NCBI RefSeq assembly: GCF_963678635.1
Contig: NC_087066.1
Coordinates: forward strand, 12,012,517-12,076,516
Length of the DNA: 64,000 nt
Reading direction: 5' to 3'
Origin: Symsagittifera roscoffensis
Lineage: Eukaryota > Xenacoelomorpha > Acoela > Convolutidae
Part shown: one piece after another, positions 38,701 through 50,700 of the stretch
Layout of the letters: every line of letters starts with the position of its first letter
Numbering within the stretch: position 1 is the first letter of the stretch
Notes under the pieces: generated by a model
Database searches by the model: none
What the model was told of the DNA's origin: nothing
Seen by the model: only the letters and a program-made list of their open reading frames with translations
Made by a program: the position numbers and the translations under genes

Positions 38701-41700
38701 TGTTGTTGTAGGGTGATAAAATTATCGAGTTCTTGGGAGATTTGGGGAATATCTGGAGAATTGGATGATCGGTCTGAATGAAATGAAGAGTAGGTTGGAG
38801 TTACTTGTGAAGCATAAGAGGGGGTAGAAATGGACGGGAGTGGGTTATTTGGTGGGATTGGTTGAAAAGGGGGTTTTGAAAAAACTAAGGAGTTGGTTTG
38901 AAAATTATTGGATGGAGATGGTTCGGAGTCTGCAAATTCATCAGGGGTTTCTATATTAGGGTTTTTGAGTTGTGAAATGGAGTATAAAACTGAAATATTT
39001 GAATTAGTGTCTGAATTCATGCTTGATGTAATATTACTGGTTGGGAAATCGGGTGGCGGGAAAGCAAAAAGTGGAATTATTGTAATTGGAGTGTTGAGGT
39101 TGGTTGGATGGGAAATTGAGCGATGTAGGGATCCAAGTTGTCGGCTCATCGTGGGCTAAAAAAATTATTATTTTGAGACTGAAAAGCGGTGGTATGGGGT
39201 TGTTCGATAATTTGTTCATATGTATTTTCATCTTGTGAATGATGTGTCATTATATGATGTATGGGACTTTGCGATATGTTTGGTCTAAATTTTGGATTAT
39301 GTGTTATTGCTAAATTTCGAAAATTTCGTGGGACTAAGGATAATGGATGGTTATGTGGTAGGGGTGGCAACTGTGGTGCTGTAGGCGTTACTTCTATTTT
39401 ATTATGTTCTTCGTCGTACGTGTTCTGTCTTGTCGCTATTTTTGTGTTATATTCTTTTTTTTGTGCGTCTAAAAGAATTTTGTTTATTGATGATGAAAAA
39501 ATTCCAAAAAATCCTGCAAATAGTTTGCGTGCTACACTTGCTTGTCTATTTATTTGTGTGTGTATAGCAAATGTGTTATAGATTCCTTTTAAAAGTGAAA
39601 AAAGAAATCCTATAAAGTTAAACATTGCGTATAAAATAGTTAATTTTTCTAAGATATAATAGGGCCATCCTAGAAAATCGAGAAATTCATTTTTTAGTGT
39701 AACAAAGCTAAAAATGTTTATAGGTGAAATATCTTGTGGTCTTTATTTTTCACCATTTAGATATATATAGTCTTTAATGTCTTTAAAATATCCGCTATAA
39801 TCTTGTGTATAGATATCTGCAAATCCTGCTGTTTCGGCAAGTTTGCGTAAGTTTTGGTCAATTGATTGTCTTTGTATAGTGTCCATTTGTGTTAATAATT
39901 CTTGGAATTGTTGTGTTCTAATGTGATGTTGGATATCGGATTTTGAACATATTCCAATTCATTGTAAATCGATATTTGGGTTTCGAGCAATAGCTCTAAT
40001 GCTTTCGGGTGAAAATTTTTTGAGTGATTGCATTAATGTGGGGTATGGGGTAAGAAGATAATATTTATCTTCATCAGGGTTCAGTTGTACTACATTGTGG
40101 CTATTTTCTGATCCACATGGGACTGCGGTATCCAGGAAATATGTTCGTCTTGAAAGTGTGTCAACGAAATGTACTTTATTTTTTTTATAAAAGATAGGGA
40201 TTCTCTTATAGCATCTTTTATCTTCAAAAACATATAGTGGTGATACTTTTTTGGTACAAGTATAAAACCATAAATTGTTTCCTTCGTAGTCTAAAAAATT
40301 TGATCTATTTCCTGATAGTAAATATCCTACGTAGGGTATTTTCAATACTGCTAGTGCAAGTGATTGTAGGATTTGTGTACGTTCTAATTCGCATAGTTGG
40401 TGAAGTGTTTCTCATTCAGAGAGTGACATTTCCTGAAAAATTCGACTAATTGTGTAGTCTAATTTCAAATCTAAGTGAATATCATAGTGGATATTACCAA
40501 AATAAGAATTATTCATTAGTGATAGTTCTTGTAAACGTGTGCTTCTAGTGTCATGTGGCTTTAGATGTCCACCAGGTTGACCATTACTTTTTTGAAAATT
40601 GACTGGTATATATGATGTTCCTTCATTTAGAGGATGACCTGTGGCATAAGGGTCAATTTTTATTTTTCCAGTGGTCATGTCGAAACCTTTTTCGTATTCA
40701 ACTAATATTTCAGAATATTGTGTTTTGTGAAGTGGATTTCTGTATTTGCATGCGAGTTCTGTTTCTTGATATATTTGAAAACGTGTCAATTTATTTTCTA
40801 TATTGTGGATGTTTCGAAAATCAGTACTTTGTTTTCGTGATGGATTTACTTGTTCATATGGGATTGATTGTATAAAGTACTTTTCGTGAAATTTTATCAT
40901 TCGAGCGTGTATTTTTGCTACTTGAAATGTTGTACATGTATCTTCGGGAAACCAGACAATTGTTGCTTGTGTTCGTGTTGTAGGGTCACAATAACCTTGA
41001 TCGTTTTTACAAGGTAATCTAATTCCTTGATAAATCATTGTGTTGTCAGATAAATCTCGTGTGAGCTGTATTTTTTCGAGTTGTATTTTCCAATCGAAAA
41101 ACATTATTTCTTGATATCCTCTATTTTTTGTGTCTGCTTTGCAGTTTGATGGATTATTTATACCAATGTGTGGTATCCAGTGCTTATCGTGTATGTCATA
41201 AGTTAATCTTCCGTGTGCGCCGTTGTATGGGTATTTTTCATCTAGTTTTATATGTCCTTGATATCTTTCTGCTTGATGTACTGCTTGATGTACAGAATCG
41301 GCAAAGACTTGAAAATATACTAATTTTCTGTCGGTGTTTTTATTTCTTGTGATATTTAGTCTGAATAACTCGTTTTTACAATCGTCGGGGCTTAGATGCA
41401 AAAGTCGTTCTATATTACTTTGGTAGAATGATTCGTGGTCAAGTCGGTATTTATTTCCGTTTGAGACTTGTGAACACTGTACTTTCTTTTCGGAAAATGT
41501 TGCTGTAAATTTATATCCTATAACTGTTGTTGCTCGGGCTTTTGAATAGAGTGTCGCTATTACATTTGTAGTTTCTATAGCTTGTGGTTCTGTTTCGCAT
41601 TGTGATACTTGATTTATTGCATATTTGTGTAGTGTTTTTTGTTCATTTTCTTCACAATCGTAATGTGTTACTAATAAGTCTTGGGGTACTGTGCGGAGAG

Positions 41701-44700
41701 AAGGATTTATTTTCTGATCGGAGATTATTAGAAAAAAGAGTTGGAGAAAAATCAATATTTTTAGAATATACATGTGTATGAGAATCCTGAGTACGGGTTA
41801 TAAAATGTGATGTAACCAATTGTCTGTTTGGTATATCTGTCGTATTTATATATTACTTCAGTTGTTATAAATGGTGGTGGTAGCGATTGAGCTGTTATAT
41901 TTGGTGGGTTTAATGGGTAAGGATGTTGAGCATTGTTGTTTAGTTTAACCGTGATTTCAAATTTTAATTGTAGACTATTTTGTTGGAGTATTTGAATGTT
42001 ATGGTCACGAATGTCTTCGTGGATATCTTGTCTATATTGTAATCTATTAAGTGCCCAGTTGTGGAGTCGGTTACTTTTTGGGTGCTGTCCAAATAATGGT
42101 GGGGGTGCTGTGAATGTATTCCAGTCTAATCTTAAAGGGTTTTTTGTTGATGATTGTTCTTGATATCTAGCGTCGAGGTTATTTGAGAAATTTAAAGGAA
42201 AAGGTGTCGGTGAAATCTGGCTTATTGATGGTGTTGATGGTAGTGATAATGTTTCTGGTAGTGATGATGATGTTGTTGTATCTGTAGAAATATCTATTGG
42301 ATCATTTATTAAGTTTGGTTCACCTTGTGTGAATGATTGTGTTGTCCAATATGGTAGTCGTGATGTTTGGTTTGGGGGGTTAAAGGGATTTTCACGTATT
42401 TGTTCAGATGTTGGTGTTGAACCTAAGTAATCTGAGGGTAGACTTGAGGTGCTACGTTGTGAAAGAAGCGTAGGGGTTTCCGGTAATATGCTAATTGTGT
42501 TTTCCGGAGTACTTGTTGATGGGGATTGGGGTATATCAAAATGAACTCGGGGGGTTTGAAAATTTCTATTTCGTCGTGGATGTATAATTTGTCTATTTAT
42601 TTCAACTGTATTTTGGTTTTGACTAAGATTTCGTATTCTACTTAATTCTTGTGGTCGTATTGGGTACAAGTTATATGTTGGTTCACTTGGGGGTGCCTGT
42701 CGCTGAACTGGTTCTAGTGGTTCAGATAAGCGAGCGTGTCGTTCTTCAAAAGTATATGGGTTATCTTGGAAAGAAATTCGTGTAGATATTTGGGGGTTTT
42801 GGGTAGTTGTAGGTGGTGTCGGGTTTTCTTGGGATGATTTCGGTGAAAACTGACTGTGTGATTGTTGATTAGCAATTTTTGAGGGTTTTTATTGATTTCT
42901 TTTAGTGAAAAAATTTATGTTTATTGTAGTATTCTTCTAGAAAAAGAATTAAAAGGATTGTTGCTAAGGCGAATGTTATGACTGCCTTCTTTATACATTT
43001 GCATATTGTCAAGATGAGGGATGATAAAAATGTTATGAAAATTACAAATAGTAAAAAAATATCTGTTCTACTAAAAATGGTTCGTATCATTTAAATAAGT
43101 TATTGTTTTCGTACCTGTGAATATGGTCAATGGCTTTTGAAAGTTGGAGATATAGTTCAAATATGGAATAGAAAATTTAAAAAATATTGCAAAAAATGAT
43201 TAAGATTATTACAAAAGCTTCAAAGGTATCAAAAAGAAATATGAATAAAAGTTTAAATATTGTTAAGAAGTTTATGAAAATGTTGAGAATTATGTTGACT
43301 GATCGAGAGAAGAGCATTTAAGAAATGGCTTCTTGATCGAATATTTTTTGTTGTTTGGGGCAATTTTCAAGTGTGGTCGAATTATTTAATGGTTTTTTGA
43401 CAAGTGGGTTGAGTTTTGTGAAAAATTGTTGGGGGCGAATTTTATGGTGTTTGGGAGGTCTTATTTTTCTTTATTTTTATTTGTCAAGTGATCTGGGGTA
43501 TTTTTGAGATTTTTATACTTTAGGCTAATTTAATTTGGTCGTTCTTTTACTTTAGGCTAATTTAACATTTTTATTTGGGGGGTTTTTGAGGTCTGAGTAG
43601 GGAAAATATTGTTGATCTTTGCGTTATTAGATAAGGGAGGGTTATGATATTATGGTGGTATTTATTTTAGTTGTCAAGTTGGAGTGGTTTGCTTATTTTT
43701 GACCTGGAGGTTGTAAAGTTATAGTTATGGATATGCCTGGAGTTTAATATCTTTCGTCTAATTGGTTTGTGTTAGAGTTATAGAAGGTGACGGGTTGAAT
43801 GAATGCTATTGGCTAATTTTGAACTAGAATTGTTGCGTGTTTGTCAGCATGTTATTTTGAAAAATGAAAGTTTAAAATGTTTCAGAAGTGCAAAGATTTT
43901 TAATTTTAAAATTAAAACTGTTTTTGAAATTCAACTTTTTTAAATATTTTAGATTGTGGAATGAATGTTTTGTAGTTTTTGCGTGGTTGATTTCTAAGTC
44001 GTGATGACTCTCTATGTTCTGATTTCTCGACTTGTTCTTGGGGTATAATTTTTTCTGTCATTTTTCTATTTTTTCTTTCTTTTTGAGGTATGTTTTGATC
44101 TAGCTTTTTTGTATTGTTTTTGGATGTAGTTGATTTTTTATTTTGTTTTTCGAGGTGAATGTCATTTTGTTCTTTTATTTCATTTTCCGTATGTGGGTGA
44201 TTTTGAATAACTTTTAAACCTGTAAAAGAATATAATTGAGTTAGTTCGCGTAGTGCGTATTCTTTTGGGTAATAAGGTAGTAGATTGTTTCGATATTGAA
44301 CAATTTCTTTTTGGTCTCAATCGGTGATTTTATATGTTACGTCAGTGGGTTTGGCGATTATTTGGTATGGTCCTTTACGAAGGGGTTGTAATTTTTTAGA
44401 AATTCTTTTTTAGAAAATTAGGTATTAAGACAAATGTTCCAATTTTTAAATTGGAGGCTGGTGTAAAGCGTGAATTTATTTGTTCGTTAATGTTTTGCCT
44501 TTGTAACAACTTTTTTGTTACTTTTTGGTGAATTTCATTGTGTTTTTAATCTCTATTTAAAATCCATTCGGTGTGTGTACCGGAGGCTAATTTAAGGATT
44601 TGTGGGTGATAAAAATGATCTTCATCATGTGTGTGTAAAGGTAGGTTATAACAAATTGAGTCTTTATTCGGTTGACAATAACTTTGTGCATTTTTATGAG

Positions 44701-47700
44701 AGTTTGCTGTAAACATAATTGGTTTACGTGGCTTTTGGTTAAAAACCATTTCATATGGTGACATTCCTAGAGCTGACCATTCGGTGTATCTTGTATCATT
44801 TCCATTTATGATACATCTAAGATATTCTTGTAGTAAACGGTTCATACCTTCGACTAAGCCGTTTGTCCAAGGTGCATGAGATGTACGTGGTTTGTACTTA
44901 ATGTTATATAAATGACATAGTGTGATGATTTCATTATTTATGAATTCTGTACCGTTGTCTGTATTGAATTCTGTAACTAATATTTCGGGTAATCCGAACT
45001 TGGCTATCCAGTGTTCATAGAGTGTTGTGTAAGCGTAATAAGCGTTACAATGTGGTACTGGGTTAAGTGCTACATAATATGTAAATGCGTCAACAATTAC
45101 CATAATGTAGGTGTTTCCTTCAGATGATGGTGAAATTGGTCCTTTTGTATCGAATGAGATACGATGGTTAAAATATAAACTTTGTCCTTTAAAATCTTGT
45201 TTTTGTGCTATTTGTTTTTGATTTGGATAAGGTTTATTTAGCTGACATACTATACAATCATTGCATAGTACTTTTATCCAAATTGGTGCATTTGGAAAAT
45301 AAAAATTTTGTATAAACTTTGAATATGTTTTCTCTGATCCAGAGTGTCCTTTAATGTTTTGTGTATGTGAAATGTTAAAAGCTATGAGAATCATACTTAA
45401 AGGTAGACAGGGAACTGTAGATTCATTTAATTGATATTCTAGAAGGTCTGTGTTTTCATTAATTGTTGTATTATTAAATTTTCGAAAATATCGGAGGAGT
45501 GTTTTATTTCCTAAAATTGTGGTATCTGTCTTTACGGGTTTAGTTTTATATTTGTGCCATGATTTTAGTTGTCTAATTACTGGGTCAAGATTTTGATATT
45601 GTTTCAAGGTTTTAATTGTAATTTTGTCTGTTGGGGGGAGAAAAATGTTTTCAATTTCTAATTTATATAAAGGAATTGTGTCAAGTGGGTCATGGAGGTC
45701 AAAAACTTGATTTACCGTGTATTTTGAATCATTTGTTTGTGGTCCTGATAAATTTATTTTATCGGTTAAATTTTCTTTTTCAATTAACGGAAAAAGGTCT
45801 TTTTTATGCGAGTGTTGTTTTACTCGTTTTTGTTGGGTGTTATTTTTTATCCATTGTGAGTATGGAATTGGTTTGAAAGTTGATATTCTAAGTAGATCAA
45901 CTTCGTAGTGGTTATCTTGGCAATCATAGTAAAGTGGGAAGTGTTGTAGGATATTTATCAATCATAGATAAATATCCTACAACACTTCCCACTTTACTTA
46001 GATTGCCAAGATAACCACTACGAAGTTGATCTACTTAGAATATCAACTTTCAAACCAATTCCATACTTGTTCAATGTCAGTTTTTACTGCATATTTGCAT
46101 TCTAGTCGGGGTGATGTTTCGTTTTGTGCAAGGTAAAATTTTATATTTTTGGGTATTTCAACTGTAGTTTTTCGTGTAAGTAATTCAGGTGGTGTATTTC
46201 GACTTAATGTATCTGGTAATGCAAGATTCTTTCCTGCTGTCCAGACTAAATGTAAATTTGGAAATTTCAGTAGAATTAATTGAAATCTATAAACTCGGTG
46301 ATTTGGATTTGACTTCTGTGTAAAGAGAAAAATAATTGGTTTATGATCTGTGAATAGAACTGTTGGATGTTTTGATCCAAGTATCAGAAATTCATATTCT
46401 GTACGTGTATAAATTATAGCTGTACATTCTCTCATTAGAGTTGAGAGTCGTAGCTCTGCTTGAGTGAATAATCGAGAATTGGCTGATATAAGGTTCATTT
46501 TATTTGTACCATTGTGTGATTGTAATAATGCTGCGCCGATGCCAAAATTTGAAGCATCGAACATTGCATAGAATGGTTGATTTGGATCTGGAATTGTGTT
46601 TGAAATTTGTTCAGTTAGAAGTTTTTTAATTTCTTCAAATCGTGTTTGATGTTCAGTATTCCATTCAAAATTATTTTGTTGTCTGAGGATATTATAGAAT
46701 GGTCTAAATATAATTGCATTTTATAAACGTATTTGCTTAAGAAATTTAACATTCCAAGGAATGCTTGGATTTTTGTTTGTTTGTTGGTGGTTGAAGTTTT
46801 TGAATAGCATCAATGCGTGATTTTAATGGAGTGATTGTCTTTCTTTCTATATTATGTCCTAAAAATTTAACTCGTGTTAAAAAGAAGTGTGATTTATCGG
46901 GGGCGGCCTTCAGATTTTTGTTCTGAAGTATTTTATGATAGTGTTCCAAAACTGTAAACATTTCTTCTTTTGTCTGTGATTGCATAAAAACATCGTATAA
47001 ATAGGTGATTGCGTTTTTCTTAAGTATTAGTGGTCTAAAAATTTTGCTCATAAAAGCTGAAAATGCTGCTGGTCCTATGGATATTCCATAGAATAGGCGG
47101 TTGAATTCATATTGTTGATTTCCAATACCAAATTGTGTTAGACGTCGTGATTGTTCATCTAGTGGCATTTGATTGTATGCACTATTCATATCTGCGGTTG
47201 TAAAGTATTTTCCGTTTATTTCTGTTAAAATAATTTGTATTGGTTCAATAGGCCAATTGCATTTTGATTCGTCTTTTAGTGAATTGAGATATCTAGCGTC
47301 TAAAACTATTTTTAATGATTCTCCTTTTGCTAGGATGATAACAGGGTTAATAAATGTGTTACCTTTTGGTTGTTCTTCTTTGTTTACTGGTTAGATATTT
47401 TTGTATTGCTCTAAAATATCGAGTAATCTGTTCACTTTATCGTGTAAATGAATTGGTACTTTACTTGCTCTTTGTTTTTTGAAAAATGCGTCAGGTTTTA
47501 ACGGGAGATGTAGTGATGAACTGATTTTTCCAACATCAAATTTTGATGTTGTATAGACTGATGAACATTTTATTAGCTGTTTGGCTAACTTATCAAATTC
47601 GTCTTGTGTTATTTGTGAATGTTGGAAGTTAAACATTGTTAAAAACTTCTGTTGATCTTCTGTATAGTTGGTTATGTTGAATGTAGGTTTGAAATATGGG

Positions 47701-50700
47701 GTTTTTGTGAAATAATCTGAATTTCTTTTTTCATTACTTATTATATTATTTATGGATAGTTCTTCGTTAAGAATTGTGGATTGACAAATATCTAATAATT
47801 GGAGTATGTTATTTACGCGGTATGCTTTTTCATGTATGGGTGATATTGTAGCGTTTGTTTCGCAATATCCTAAAAGTCCTAAGGGTAATGTTACTTGATA
47901 CGGTGTATTGTTATATACATGTAACGAAATGATGTCTGATTTCGTATTTTTCAAATATTTTATGGATGAAATCGTGATTTTGAAAAACTTATGGATAGGT
48001 TTGAATTCAAAGTCTGACATAAAGAGTTGTTGTTTATTTTGATTTTTATCATATTGGTGAACTTGTTTTATTGAAAAGTTATATATATTTCCTGATAGTG
48101 GTTTCAGGTGTTTCCGTTGTTGGTTATAAATTGGATAAAATTTTGAAAAGAATGGTGGTTGTTTATTTAATCTTTGAAAAAATGTTAGAGCTGTATTTTT
48201 TGTTTTTGTGTACTTATCTTTGATTAGTATTTTACTATTCAAGATGTTGATTATTGGTATATATTTCGAGATAAATGGTATGCATATGATATTGTGTTTA
48301 ATATCAGTGATATGAAATATTTGTTTAAATGGCTTGTTTAAAATTTTATTTTGCTCCACTGTTCTTGTGGGGAGAAGAAATAATTGAACTTTTCCATAGT
48401 TTACTAATGTTGACCCTTGTGCTGTTGCTAGTTTACTAGAGATTGCAGGAGGCGTTAATTTTGGGTGTAATGTTTTGATTTCATTCCATGTGGGAAAGTT
48501 ATTAATGTTTGATTCTGCTCCTGAATCAATTAAAAAATCAATTTCAAGATCTGGTGGTTGAAATTCTTTGTTTCTTGGGTTTTCTAAAAGAAATGGTATT
48601 GTCCAAATTTTTGCTTTGGGTTGTTCCTTTTGTACATTTTGGTAGATGTGATTTGTATTTAAGCATTTTATCTCGTCATTTTCATTGGGTTTATTTACGG
48701 TGTTGATTTTGTTTACTTCTTATGCAGTTTGTGTAGTATGGATGGGTTCAATATAATAATTGTGAAGAAGTTCCAATTGATTTTCATATATATGTGATGT
48801 AATAGGTTGTTCATATATAATAAGTTCGTATTCGTTTTCGACTGCTATCATATTTATGGAGATAGTGTTTTCTGTATCACTTTCTGTGTCTGATGATCCA
48901 CAGTTTATTTGATTTAGTTGTAGTTCGTTATTTCCTGTGTCATCAATACCTGGGGGGTCTGATGTTGTTTCTTCATTTGATTGTACTTGATTAATATGTT
49001 TTTGATGTTTGGGTGTACTACTTCTGTAGCGATGTTTAGAATTATTATAATGGTTATTATTTCTATGTGGTGATTGAGAATAATTTCTATATCGATTATT
49101 ATAACTTGAATTTCGATTTTGTGAATTATTCCGTGATCTGTTTTGATAATTGTCGTTTGATCTGTGATAGTTTGATCTGTTATATGAGTTATTTCTTGAT
49201 CGATTGTTCGGGTAATTCTGATTTCGATTGTTCGAATAACTTCTATTTCGATTATTTGAGTAGTTTCTATTTCTGTTATATGATGAGTTTCGTGATTGAT
49301 TGTTTGGATAGTATTTGTTTCTTGTGTTTGATTGGGAATTGGATCTAGAAACAAATTGTGTTGTATTTGAATTTGATCTCGAGTAGTTATTTCGACTATT
49401 TGGTCGATTATAATGATTTTGAGAAGAATTCTGTGTATTTCTTCGTTCTGGTGATCTTCCTCTATAACTTGAGTTATATGGTGATTGATTCCTTGCGTAA
49501 TTAGTGTTGTTCGGAAGTGGTTTTCCTGAACTGTTGTTGCTGTATACATTGTTGCTGTATACATTTTTGTTTGGTAGATTTTGATCTTTCTTCATATATT
49601 GATAGAATGATTTATTTGGTTCTTTATACTTTTGAGGTTTGTTCTGGTTATCTTGTTGTTTTTGTCTACATTCAGAAATACTATGTCCGTATCGTCGGCA
49701 ATAATTACACCATTTTTTGAAAGATGGTTTGCCTTTAAAATTTGGGTGTTTTTCATAAATATTTAGTATTTCTGTGATTTTTTCAACTAGGTCTGTATCT
49801 GATTCCTGTATGTTATTGATATTTGTAGTGTTAGTTTCGATTCGATTAACATACTGTAGTTTTAGATTTTCTGTTTCTTCAAGTTTCATTGTGATTTCCC
49901 CTTGCTCTAGTTTGTCTACTAGTTTTCGAAAATCTAAATTGGTTCAGGTCCTATATTTAAAATTAAATTTGCTGTTACTGGATTTAAATAATCTTCTACA
50001 AAATATTCAGGGTCTGTTCCTGTGAATACCATTAGTGGTTTATTTGATGTTATTGATGATCCACCCATAAGGTATGGGTTCATTGTCATCTGTAGTGATT
50101 TTGCGGCATTTGGCAGTTGTGAAAAATTTGAAAGTTGATTTTTTGTTATTTCGTGTTGTTGAAGGTAATATGGGAGTGGTATTTCATTTTGCATTTGAGT
50201 TGGTTGATACGAGTGTGTGATCATTGGGTTTTGTGGTTGAATTGTTGAAAAGATTGTGTATTAGTTGGATTTTGCATTTGTATTGGTTGTTGATTTTGTG
50301 TATCTGTTGGATTTGGAGAAAAAATTCTATGATATGTATAAGGTTGTTGCACTCCTTGTCCGCGATATTCTTGAGTATACGGTGCAAAAATATCTGGTTG
50401 TAAATAATCATCATCAGATGATAAGTGATCCGTATGATGAGGTGTTTGCTTTTTATTTTTATTTTGTTGAAAGAATGGGTAATTTTCACTACGATCCTGT
50501 GGAGGATGTGAATTAGTTCGAAAATTTACTGAGTTGGTTGTTGTCATTGGGTTATCCCAATATTGAGAACTTACATGATTATCATTAGTTTTTCGTGGGG
50601 GATAGTTTGTTTTTGACGAATGTGCTTAATTATAATTGTGTTCATCAATGGTGTTTCTTGTGAACGTTCTTCGTGTTTTTGACGGTACTGTCATAGGTCT

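Larger units (their letters stand above)
34398..38717. repeat. 4.32-kb tandem duplication, unit 2
   Basis: Second unit. Its end runs without a break into the rest of the retroelement, so this unit carries the LTR of the full-length copy. Confidence 0.9.

Noticed and set aside
49067-49348. Long plus-strand and alternative minus-strand frames across the gag tail
   Set aside because: Shadows of the Asn/Arg/Ser-rich gag repeat, which is low-complexity and open in several frames.
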